From contig CASEBK010000020.1 in assembly GCA_949286115.1 (NCBI GenBank), positions 1 through 64,000 of the forward strand: DNA of 64,000 nucleotides. Direction: 5' to 3'. Numbering within the stretch: position 1 is the stretch's first letter; each line of letters starts with the position of its first letter. Below are positions 45,668 through 53,009 of this stretch, piece by piece. Made by a program: the position numbers and the translations under genes. The stretch is from an uncultured Veillonellaceae bacterium. Lineage in GTDB: Bacteria > Bacillota > Negativicutes > Veillonellales > Dialisteraceae. The notes under the pieces are model-generated. The model searched no databases, was not told the origin of the DNA, and worked only from the letters and a program-made list of their open reading frames with translations.

Positions 45668-46011
45668 GTGTGCTCATTTTTTTCGGAAACGGTGAGAAAG
45701 TGACAAAAGATGAGGGGGCAAAGTCCTTTCGGGAAGGCGGCGAGCGGGCGTTGCCGGGCCGCAGGGCACATCGGGGGCTTTTGCTATGAAAAACGTTTTT
45801 CAAATGAAAAAGGGCAGAGGGGCATGGCGGCCCCGGAGGGAGGCAGAGACCCCGCAGGGGACGAAAAGAGGCAGAGGGGAGCGCAGACCTCGGAAAAAGT
45901 AAAGACCTCTGAGGGGGCAGCAGACATCGAAGGAGGCGGTGGCCGCTGCCAGTTTGAGCGGGAAGGAAGATGTTATTTTTTCAAGACCAAACAAACTTTC
46001 TGATTTTGTGA
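45668..46011. other. Unassigned purine-rich intergenic stretch
   Basis: About 340 nt without a supportable gene. The plus strand is strikingly purine-rich and GGCAGAG recurs at 45813-45819, 45842-45848 and 45870-45876, about 28 bp apart. A 97-codon frame (45710-46003) has no ribosome binding site and low-complexity content, so I do not call it. It may be an old gene remnant or a long untranslated region. Confidence 0.35.
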
Positions 46012-46017
46012 TATAAT
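46009..46017 (+). promoter_or_regulatory. Extended -10 promoter of the radical-SAM gene
   Basis: TGA followed by TATAAT (46012-46017), 32 bp before the ATG at 46049. No clear -35. Confidence 0.55.
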
Positions 46018-46048
46018 GAGAAAAAATGTTTGGGCATAGGAGGAACAG

Positions 46049-47290
46049 ATGGAGCTGGAAGAAAAACTGGCGATCCTGGCGGACGCGGCGAAGTACGACG
46101 TATCCTGCGCGTCCAGCGGTTCGAAGCAGCGGAACACGCCCGGCGGCACGGGGAATGCGAGTTACGCCGGTATCTGCCACAGCTGGGCGGCGGACGGGCG
46201 GTGCATCTCGCTTCTGAAGATCCTCATGACCAATTCGTGTATCTATGACTGCGAATACTGCGTGAATCGGAGGAGCCACGATACGAAGCGGGCCATGCTT
46301 ACCGTGGAGGAGATCGTCCGCGTGACCATGCAGTTTTATCGGAGAAATTACATCGAAGGGCTCTTCTTGAGCTCCGGCATCGTGCGCTCGCCGGACTACA
46401 CCACCGAGCTCCTGCTCTGCGTGGCGAAGACGCTGCGCCTGCGGGAGCGGTTCAACGGCTACATCCATATGAAGGCCATCCCCGGGACGGACGAGCGTCT
46501 GCTGGATGAGCTGGGGCGGCACGTGGACCGGATGAGCGTCAATATGGAGCTGCCGTCGGAGCCGTCTCTCCGGCTGCTCGCGCCGCAGAAGACACGGAAG
46601 GCCATCCTCTCGCCGATGAAATTCATCCACGACCGGCTGGAGGAGCAGTCGGAGGAGAGGAAACAGAAGAGACGACCGGCGCCCTTCGTCCCGGCGGGGC
46701 AGTCCACGCAGCTCATCGTCGGCGCGAGCGGAGAGAGCGACCGCCAGATCCTGCGCCTCACGGAAGGGCTCTACCGCGCGGTGGGACTGAAGCGGGTCTA
46801 TTACTCGGCGTATGTGCCGGTGATGCGCGGCAAGAATCTTCCTGTCATCGTGCAGCCTCCGCTCCTTCGGGAGAACCGGCTGTATCAGGCGGACTGGCTG
46901 CTCCGGTATTACCATTTCACCGCCGACGAGCTGCTTCCGGAGTCGGCGCCGGATTTTGATCTGGCGCTCGATCCGAAAGCGTTCTGGGCGCTTCAGCACC
47001 GGGAGCTCTTTCCGGTGGAGGTGAACCGCGCGCCTTATGAGCTGCTGCTCCGCGTGCCCGGCGTAGGCGTCGCCTCGGCTCGGCGCATCGCAGCGCTCCG
47101 CCGCTATGGCTGGCTCTCTCTGGACAGCCTGCGGAGGGTGGGGCTCGTGTGGAAACGGGCTCGCCATTTTCTTACTGTCCGGGGAAAATATTACGGATGG
47201 GGCGACGCTGAGGCACTTCGGAACGATCTGGTATCGGTCCGGGGGCAGAAGGCCATGGAAGAGATGAGCCTGTTCGAAGGGGAGGTGTGA
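46049..47290 (+). CDS. Radical-SAM protein of the putative DNA modification/repair family
   Basis: 413 residues. The cluster motif is CIYDCEYC (C-x3-C-x2-C) near 65-72, within the long KILMTNSCIYDCEYCVNRRS block typical of this family. A barrel follows, and the C-terminus has a helix-hairpin-helix (LLRVPGVGVASARRIAALRR, about 330-350) that binds DNA non-specifically. It is always described only as a putative DNA modification or repair enzyme. AGGAGG precedes the start. It is paired with the DUF4130 gene that follows, the usual partner. Confidence 0.92.
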   Translation: MELEEKLAILADAAKYDVSCASSGSKQRNTPGGTGNASYAGICHSWAADGRCISLLKILMTNSCIYDCEYCVNRRSHDTKRAMLTVEEIVRVTMQFYRRNYIEGLFLSSGIVRSPDYTTELLLCVAKTLRLRERFNGYIHMKAIPGTDERLLDELGRHVDRMSVNMELPSEPSLRLLAPQKTRKAILSPMKFIHDRLEEQSEERKQKRRPAPFVPAGQSTQLIVGASGESDRQILRLTEGLYRAVGLKRVYYSAYVPVMRGKNLPVIVQPPLLRENRLYQADWLLRYYHFTADELLPESAPDFDLALDPKAFWALQHRELFPVEVNRAPYELLLRVPGVGVASARRIAALRRYGWLSLDSLRRVGLVWKRARHFLTVRGKYYGWGDAEALRNDLVSVRGQKAMEEMSLFEGEV

Positions 47291-47292
47291 CC

Positions 47293-48048
47293 ATGATCTA
47301 CCGGTATGACGGTACGTTTCCCGGCTTTCTCTGCGCGGTCTACGAGGCCTACCACGACGGGACGAGCCATACGGAGGGCATCTGCGCCGGTACGGCCCCG
47401 GCGGGGCTCTTTTCAGAAGAAAAAGAGGTCGCATCCCGGGAAGAGACGGCGCTCAGAGTGGGCGCGGCGTTCTACCGGAACTGCGGCCGCGCGGCGTCGC
47501 AGTGGCTCTACCGGGCGTTTCTCGCCGAAGAGGAGGGGCGGGAGGACGTGCTCTTCACCTATGTGCGGGAGGGGTTCCGTCTGAAGCGGGGGCTCTACGC
47601 CCGGCGCGCGGAGCCATGGGCGTGGACCGTGTTTCAGTGGGCGCAGAAGACCGGCGCGGAAGCGGGCAAGCTCATGGGGCTGGTGCGGTTCCGCGAGCTG
47701 GCGGAAGGGCTGCTCTATGCAGAGATCAGCCCCACTCACGACGTGCTGCCGCTTCTTGCTCCGCATTTCCGGAAGCGCCTTTCGGGAGAGGCCTGGGCGA
47801 TCCACGACGTGCGCCGCCGCCGCGCCGCCTGCTGGGATCGGCATACGCTCTTTCTGGCGGAAGTGCCCGAGCGGGCGGAAGACATCCGAAACAGCGAAAG
47901 CGAAGAAGCGCTGCAGCGAATGTGGCGGACCTATTACCGGCACATCGCCGTGACGGAGCGGCACAATCCGGACCTCCGGCGCTCTTTCATGCCGCAGAAA
48001 TACTGGCGGTACCTGCCGGAGATGCAGGAGAGACCTGGCAGCCGTTGA
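47293..48048 (+). CDS. DUF4130 protein, putative DNA metabolism partner of the radical-SAM protein
   Basis: 251 residues matching the DUF4130 (probable DNA metabolism) pattern: IYRYDGTFPGFLCAVYEAY at the start, RFRELAEGLLYAEISPTHDVLPLLAPHF in the middle and the terminal SFMPQKYWRYLPEM. Related domains are fused to uracil-DNA glycosylases in some bacteria. ATG 47293 has GGGGAGG 7 nt upstream; GTG 47287 overlaps the previous stop and lies too close to that site. It is co-transcribed with the radical-SAM gene. Biochemical role unknown. Confidence 0.9.
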   Translation: MIYRYDGTFPGFLCAVYEAYHDGTSHTEGICAGTAPAGLFSEEKEVASREETALRVGAAFYRNCGRAASQWLYRAFLAEEEGREDVLFTYVREGFRLKRGLYARRAEPWAWTVFQWAQKTGAEAGKLMGLVRFRELAEGLLYAEISPTHDVLPLLAPHFRKRLSGEAWAIHDVRRRRAACWDRHTLFLAEVPERAEDIRNSESEEALQRMWRTYYRHIAVTERHNPDLRRSFMPQKYWRYLPEMQERPGSR

Positions 48049-48049
48049 C

Positions 48050-48081
48050 ATTTCTGTAAAAAGTTTATGATTTCTGTAAAA
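48050..48081 (+). repeat. 12-bp direct repeat upstream of the rhodanese gene
   Basis: ATTTCTGTAAAA occurs at 48050-48061 and 48070-48081, 20 bp from start to start, about two turns of the helix. It lies just upstream of a probable promoter (TTGAAA 48088-48093, TATAAT 48113-48118, 19 bp apart), so it may be a regulator site. Confidence 0.6.
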
Positions 48082-48143
48082 TTTATTTTGAAAACGGGCG
48101 GTCTCTTCCCGGTATAATGAACATACCTGAAAGGAGGACGGCC

Positions 48144-48545
48144 ATGAAAAAGATCATTCTGGCAGCATGTGCGCTCGCGCTGGGGCTCACCGTGGGGTGT
48201 GCCGGAAGCAGCGGCGCGGGATATCAGTCCATCTCGCCGAAGGAAGCGAAGGCGCGGATGGCGGAAGGCGCAGTGGTGGTGGATGTGCGGGAGCCGGCGG
48301 AGTACGACGCAGGCCACGTGCCGGGGGCGCGTCTCTTGCCGCTCGGTACGATCGACGGAAAGACGGCCGCCGCGGTCATCCCGGACAAGGGCACGGAAGT
48401 GCTCGTGTACTGCCGGACCGGCGTGCGCAGCAAAAAGGGCGCGGCAAAGCTCGCGGACCTTGGCTATACGAACGTCTCCGAGTTCGGCGGCATCGTGCAG
48501 TGGCCTTACGAGGTGGTCCGTACTGCCGAAGGCGATAAGGCATGA
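48144..48545 (+). CDS. Rhodanese-domain lipoprotein
   Basis: 133 residues. A lipoprotein signal with the lipobox LTVGC (Cys19) is followed by one rhodanese domain: VVVDVREPAEYDAGHVPGA, then the active-site loop YCRTGVRSKKG with its catalytic cysteine. Such proteins carry sulphane sulphur or bind thiosulphate, here outside the cytoplasm. ATG 48144 follows AAAGGAGG; a start at 48117 would place the signal internally. The end overlaps the next gene by 4 nt. Confidence 0.92.
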   Translation: MKKIILAACALALGLTVGCAGSSGAGYQSISPKEAKARMAEGAVVVDVREPAEYDAGHVPGARLLPLGTIDGKTAAAVIPDKGTEVLVYCRTGVRSKKGAAKLADLGYTNVSEFGGIVQWPYEVVRTAEGDKA

Positions 48546-49279
48546 AGCCGCAGAAGGCGCTTCGCGAAGCGGCAGAGGCGGCTATCGCGGCGCATCCCGG
48601 CGCGCGGGTGCTGCCATTTACCTGCGATGGAGAGAAGTACTGGCTCAAGAGGAAACAGAGCAACGGACGGATACAGCTCGTAAAATACTCTGTGGAGCAG
48701 CAGTTCTACTACGAAGCAGCGCGCATCGAGATCGCATCGGAAGCGTCGGATCATGCGCCGGAAATGGTGCTCCTCACGGATGATTACTTCGTGCTCCGCG
48801 ATGGGGGCCGTTCGGTCCACGACTGGCTCCTCTCCGATGCGCCGGAGGAGGAGAAGCTCCATATTCTGCAGGAAGCGGGAAAGGCACTCTGCGAGCTCCA
48901 TCAGGCAGGACTCTATCACGGGCGGCCGGCACCCCGCGACATGGTATGGGACGGCCGCTGCATCACCTTCCTCGACTGGGAGAATCGCACCTATTTTCAC
49001 GACCTGCCGCACCGGCAGATGACGGACGCGGCGCTCTTCCTGCAGGGACTATATCGCGAGCGGTGGATGAAGGACTCCTATGTCCGCGCGGCGTGGGACG
49101 GTTACCGGAAAGCGGGCGGCGCGGCGATCCTCCTGGAGACGGGGCGCTTTCTGGCCGATCATAAGATCATTTCTCGTCTCACGGGCATCCTCCATCCCTT
49201 TCATTTCAAAGACGTGGAGCCTCTTGAAAAAGTGTATCGCTGGTTCGCCTCGCACGAGGAGGAACTGGTCCATTCATAA
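48542..49279 (+). CDS. Kinase-like protein, LPS sugar-kinase (WaaP/Kdo-kinase) type
   Basis: 245 residues. An N-terminal lobe with YWLKRKQS and a lysine suited to ATP is followed by LHQAGLYHGRPAPRDMVW, which carries an HG..P.RDM catalytic loop like those of WaaP and BUD32 kinases, and FLDWENR in place of the DFG-type metal loop. The group phosphorylates sugars of lipopolysaccharide core or related substrates, which would suit a diderm Firmicute. It is translationally coupled to the rhodanese lipoprotein (ATGA overlap), though no functional tie is obvious. The family call is moderate. Confidence 0.72.
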   Translation: MKPQKALREAAEAAIAAHPGARVLPFTCDGEKYWLKRKQSNGRIQLVKYSVEQQFYYEAARIEIASEASDHAPEMVLLTDDYFVLRDGGRSVHDWLLSDAPEEEKLHILQEAGKALCELHQAGLYHGRPAPRDMVWDGRCITFLDWENRTYFHDLPHRQMTDAALFLQGLYRERWMKDSYVRAAWDGYRKAGGAAILLETGRFLADHKIISRLTGILHPFHFKDVEPLEKVYRWFASHEEELVHS

Positions 49280-49283
49280 AACG

Positions 49284-49318
49284 ATCCTTCCGGCTGTGGC
49301 CCGGAGGGATTTTTTGTG
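49284..49318 (+). terminator. Terminator after the kinase-like gene
   Basis: ATCCTTCCGG and CCGGAGGGAT pair around a 7-nt loop, followed by TTTTT. Confidence 0.88.
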
Positions 49319-49414
49319 TCATGGTAGCCAAAAACAGGGCAGGCATATATAATAAAGGAGTTAAGACCATGATTTTTAGAAAACTCTAATAAATAGGACC
49401 ACAGGAGGACCGAG

Positions 49415-49906
49415 ATGGCGAAAGACTATTCATTCGACGTGGTGTGCCGCACGGATCTGGCGGAGGCGGCCAATGCGGTGAACCAGGCGGCCAAGGAGAT
49501 CCGCACGCGCTACGATTTCAAGGGCAGCAAGAGCTCCGTCACGCTCGCGGACGGGACGCTCACGCTCCTTGGAGACGACGACTTCAAGCTGCGCCTCGTG
49601 CGGGAGATCGTCAATGGGAAGCTGGTGAAGCGGGGCATTTCTCTTAAGAATCTCACCGAGGGGAAGAAGGAGCCTGCCGCAGGCGGCATGGTGCGGCAGG
49701 TGCTTACCTTCAAGAACGGCATTGAGGCTGAGCTTGCCAAGGACATCGTCAAGCGCATCAAGGGCTCCGGTATCAAGGTGCAGGCGAAGATCAACGGGGA
49801 CGAGCTCCGCGTGAGCGGCAAAGACAAGGACGCGCTGCAGGCGACGATCGCTTTTCTGAAGGATCAGGATCTGCCCGCCGAGCTGCAGTTCGTGAATTAT
49901 CGCTGA
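49415..49906 (+). CDS. yajQ: YajQ-family nucleotide-binding protein
   Basis: 163 residues with the YajQ pattern: DYSFDVVCRTDLAEAANAVNQA, YDFKGSKSSVTL, VKRGISLKNLT and the ending LPAELQFVNYR. YajQ has two ferredoxin-like domains; some members bind cyclic di-GMP, while binding to other nucleotides or tRNA has also been reported. ACAGGAGGACC precedes the ATG. A -10-like TATAAT lies at 49348-49353. The stop overlaps the cbiD start by one base, so it is read with the cobalamin operon, an association I cannot explain. Confidence 0.94.
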   Translation: MAKDYSFDVVCRTDLAEAANAVNQAAKEIRTRYDFKGSKSSVTLADGTLTLLGDDDFKLRLVREIVNGKLVKRGISLKNLTEGKKEPAAGGMVRQVLTFKNGIEAELAKDIVKRIKGSGIKVQAKINGDELRVSGKDKDALQATIAFLKDQDLPAELQFVNYR

Positions 49907-51018
49907 TGGAGGCACCGAATCTGGACCGGCCCATGAGGGAAGGCTACACCACGGGGGCGGCGGCCGCAGCGGCTATGAAGGCGGCGCTCTTGGCGCTCCG
50001 CGGGGAATTTCCGAAGACGGTGACGGTGCTCTCGCCGCAGCACGCGGAGATCACCGTGCCGGTGGAAGAGGCGTCCGCCGAGGACGGCACGGGCACGGCG
50101 ACGGTCCTGAAGGACGGCGGGGACGACCTGGACTGCACCCACGGCACGCCGGTCATCGTGAAAGTGCAGTACAGGGCAGAACCTGGACTCATCCTCAAGG
50201 CGGGGAAAGGCGTGGGCATCGTCACGAAGCCAGGTCTTCAGGTGCCGGTGGGACATCCTGCCATCAACCCGGGGCCGCAGCTCATGCTGCGCCAGGTCTA
50301 TGAAACGATCGTCGGCCGGAAGAGGGGCGTGGTAGCGACGGTCTCGGTCCCCCGCGGGGAAGAGCTGGCCAAAGAGACGCTCAATCCCGCCATGGGCGTC
50401 GTGGGCGGTATTTCTATCCTGGGCACGACGGGCATCGTGAAGCCCATGAGCGAAGATGCGTATAAGCGGTCGCTCGCGCCGCAGCTCTCGGTCATCAAAG
50501 CCTGCGGATACAGGACGGCGGTGCTCTGCCCGGGGCGGATCGGCGAGACGGCCGCGTTCCGTATGGGCATCCCTCGGGAGGTCATTGCCGAGACGAGCAA
50601 TTTCATCGGCTACATGATGGAGCAGGCCGCCGCGGTGGGATTTCAAAAGCTCCTTCTCATCGGCCATATGGGAAAGCTCGTGAAGGTCACGTCCGGGAGC
50701 TTTCACACGTATAACCGCATGAGCGACGGACGCATGGAGACGATGGCCGCCTATGCCGCGCTGAACGGAGCGGGCCCTTCCGTCGTGCGGGAGATCCTGG
50801 AGTGCACGACTACGGACGCTGCTTCCGCGGTCATCGTCCGGGAGCATCTCGAAGCGGTATATCTCCAGATGGCGGAGCGCGCCCAGGTGCGATGCGAGCG
50901 CTATCTTTTCGGCAAGGCCCGGGTGGGCGTCGTGTTCGCCGCCATGGACGGCACGGTCATCGCCGCGTCGAGCCGGGCGAAGGAGATCACAGAGGAAGAA
51001 CAATGGCACATCGTTTGA
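49906..51018 (+). CDS. cbiD: Cobalt-precorrin-5B (C1)-methyltransferase
   Basis: 370 residues. MREGYTTGAAAAAAMKAAL at the start and the later GHMGKLVKVTSGSFHTYN are CbiD signatures; GGISILGTTGIVKPMSEDAY is the conserved middle block. It methylates C1 during ring contraction in the anaerobic, early-cobalt route to cobalamin. The ATG overlaps the yajQ stop (TGATG). First of the cbiDETFGHJC cluster; cbiE starts 16 nt before its stop. Confidence 0.95.
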   Translation: MEAPNLDRPMREGYTTGAAAAAAMKAALLALRGEFPKTVTVLSPQHAEITVPVEEASAEDGTGTATVLKDGGDDLDCTHGTPVIVKVQYRAEPGLILKAGKGVGIVTKPGLQVPVGHPAINPGPQLMLRQVYETIVGRKRGVVATVSVPRGEELAKETLNPAMGVVGGISILGTTGIVKPMSEDAYKRSLAPQLSVIKACGYRTAVLCPGRIGETAAFRMGIPREVIAETSNFIGYMMEQAAAVGFQKLLLIGHMGKLVKVTSGSFHTYNRMSDGRMETMAAYAALNGAGPSVVREILECTTTDAASAVIVREHLEAVYLQMAERAQVRCERYLFGKARVGVVFAAMDGTVIAASSRAKEITEEEQWHIV

Positions 51019-51629
51019 TCGTGGCGGGCATCGGCCCGGGGGGAAAAGACTACATCCTGCCGAAAGCGCTCCGGACCATAGAGGAGGCCCGGTATCTCGC
51101 CGGAGGACGCCGGGCGCTTGCTGATTTTGCGTCCGATGGGCAGGAGACCTGCCCCATTACAGGGAAGCTCTCCCTTTTGGCGGAATGGATCGGCGCGTCG
51201 CTCGAAAAGGACGACGTGGTGGTCATGGTGTCGGGCGACCCCGGTTTCTACAGCCTCCTGCCGTGGCTGAAGAAACGCTTCGAAGGGACGCCTGTGGAAG
51301 TGATCCCCGGCATCTCGTCGGTGCAGGCGGCATACTGCGCGGTGGGAGAAGCCTGGCAGGGGGCGGACTGGCTCTCCTTCCACGGCCGCGTGCCACCGGA
51401 GGAGAAGCTCGCCTACGCGCCGGGGCGTCGTCTCGCTTTTCTGACGGATCATGCGCATGATCCCGCGTATATCGCGGGGGCGCTCATGGAGCGGGGCTGG
51501 CCGGAAGATACTGCGGCCGCCGCGGCGGAACATATTTCCTATGAAAATGAGCATATCGTCCGGGGGACGCTCGCAGAGATCGCCCGTCTGCCCGGCTTTG
51601 GTGAATCCGTACTGGTGGTGATGGGATGA
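51003..51629 (+). CDS. cbiE: Cobalt-precorrin-7 (C5)-methyltransferase
   Basis: 208 residues of the tetrapyrrole methylase fold: LIVAGIGPGGKDYILPKA, VVVMVSGDPGFYSLLPWL, VEVIPGISSVQAAY. CbiE methylates C5; with CbiT it performs what the fused CobL does in aerobic bacteria. ATG 51003 is inside the end of cbiD after AGAGGAAG; the frame also extends far back into cbiD without use. It overlaps cbiT by 4 nt. Confidence 0.93.
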   Translation: MAHRLIVAGIGPGGKDYILPKALRTIEEARYLAGGRRALADFASDGQETCPITGKLSLLAEWIGASLEKDDVVVMVSGDPGFYSLLPWLKKRFEGTPVEVIPGISSVQAAYCAVGEAWQGADWLSFHGRVPPEEKLAYAPGRRLAFLTDHAHDPAYIAGALMERGWPEDTAAAAAEHISYENEHIVRGTLAEIARLPGFGESVLVVMG

Positions 51630-52213
51630 AGCATACCTTTGGAATCGCGGATGAGGAGTTCATCCGCGGCAAAGTGCCGATGACGAAGGCGGAGATCCGC
51701 GCGATGGTCATGGTGAAAGCGGCCGTCGCGCCGGGCGACACCGTGGCTGATATCGGCGCGGGGACGGGATCGCTCTCCATCGAAGCGGCGCTTGCTTCGG
51801 AGACGGGGACGGTCTACGCCATCGAGAGAAATCCGGAGGGGATCGCCCTCATCGGGAGAAACGCGGAGAAATTCGGCTGCAAAAATATCGAGGTCGTCGA
51901 AGGGACCGCGCCGGAGGCCATGGAGGGGCTGCCGATGTGTCAGGTGATCCTCATCGGAGGCACGGGCGGGCATCTTTCCGCCATTCTGGACGCAGCGGAC
52001 GCGCATCTTTTGCCGGGCGGGCGGATCGTGCTCACCGCCGTCACGGCGGAGACCACAGGCGATATCGTTCGCGCCTTCGCCGGCCGGGATTATTCGCTGG
52101 AAGGCTTTCAGATGCAGGTGAACCGCCTGCGGAAGCTTGGACGGTACCATCTGTACAGTCCGCTCAGTCCCGTTTTCATTTTTACTGCGGTCAAAGGGGC
52201 CGCAAAGGCATAA
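51626..52213 (+). CDS. cbiT: Cobalt-precorrin-6B (C15)-methyltransferase, decarboxylating
   Basis: 195 residues, class I SAM methyltransferase. GIADEEFIRGKVPMTKAEIR is the CbiT opening, VADIGAGTGSLSIEAAL binds SAM, and VILIGGTGGHLS is typical of CbiT. It methylates C15 and decarboxylates the C12 acetate. ATGA overlap with cbiE. Confidence 0.95.
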   Translation: MKHTFGIADEEFIRGKVPMTKAEIRAMVMVKAAVAPGDTVADIGAGTGSLSIEAALASETGTVYAIERNPEGIALIGRNAEKFGCKNIEVVEGTAPEAMEGLPMCQVILIGGTGGHLSAILDAADAHLLPGGRIVLTAVTAETTGDIVRAFAGRDYSLEGFQMQVNRLRKLGRYHLYSPLSPVFIFTAVKGAAKA

Positions 52214-52238
52214 CAGTTCATCGTTTGAGGAGGATATT

Positions 52239-53009
52239 ATGGGGAAAGTGTATTTCATCGGCGCCGGGCCGGGGGACCCGGAGCTCATCACGGTCAAAGG
52301 ACAGAGGCTCATCTCCGAGGCGGACGTCATCATCTACGCCGGCTCGCTGGTGAATCCGGAGATCCTGAAATACGGAAGGAAAGACGCGGAGATCTATAAC
52401 AGCGCGACCATGAATCTGGATGAGGTGCTGAAAGTAGAGATCGAAGCGGTGCGGGCGGGAAAGACCGTCGCCCGCGTACACACTGGCGATCCAGCCATCT
52501 ACGGCGCGATCCAGGAGCAGATGGACGGGCTCCGCGCGGCGGGCATCGAAGACTTTGAAGTGGTGCCTGGTGTGAGTTCCTTCCTTGCTTCGGCTGCGGC
52601 GCTCAAGCAGGAGTACACTCTGCCGAACGTGTCGCAGACCATCATCATCACCCGCATGGAAGGGCGCACACCCATGCCGCCGAAAGAGAAGCTGACGCTC
52701 CTCGCGCAGCATCAGGCGACGATGTGCATCTTCCTCTCCGTGCAGGCGATCGACGAAGTGATGAAGCAGCTCACCGACGGGGGCTACGCGCCGGATACGC
52801 CTGTGGCCATCGTAGTGCGCGCCACTTGGCCGGATCAGAAGATCCTCCGCGGCACGATCGGGACCATCGCAGGCATCATCCATGACGCAGGCGTCACTCG
52901 CCAGGCGATGATCATCGTGGGCCGCGTGCTGGACAGCGAATACGACCTGTCGAAGCTCTACGACAGCAAGTTCACCACCATGTTCCGCAAGGGCACTGGC
53001 GAGGCATGA
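52239..53009 (+). CDS. cbiF: Cobalt-precorrin-4 (C11)-methyltransferase
   Basis: 256 residues: VYFIGAGPGDPELITVKGQ, IYAGSLVNPEIL, VARVHTGDPAIYGAI and VVPGVSSFLASAA are CbiF/CobM signatures. It methylates C11. ATG 52239 follows GAGGAGG; an upstream frame inside cbiT is not used. Overlaps cbiG by 4 nt. Confidence 0.96.
   Translation: MGKVYFIGAGPGDPELITVKGQRLISEADVIIYAGSLVNPEILKYGRKDAEIYNSATMNLDEVLKVEIEAVRAGKTVARVHTGDPAIYGAIQEQMDGLRAAGIEDFEVVPGVSSFLASAAALKQEYTLPNVSQTIIITRMEGRTPMPPKEKLTLLAQHQATMCIFLSVQAIDEVMKQLTDGGYAPDTPVAIVVRATWPDQKILRGTIGTIAGIIHDAGVTRQAMIIVGRVLDSEYDLSKLYDSKFTTMFRKGTGEA

Noticed and set aside
45710-46003. 97-codon plus-strand frame in the gap after citC
   Set aside because: No ribosome binding site, low-complexity Gly/Arg/Glu composition and no recognisable domain.
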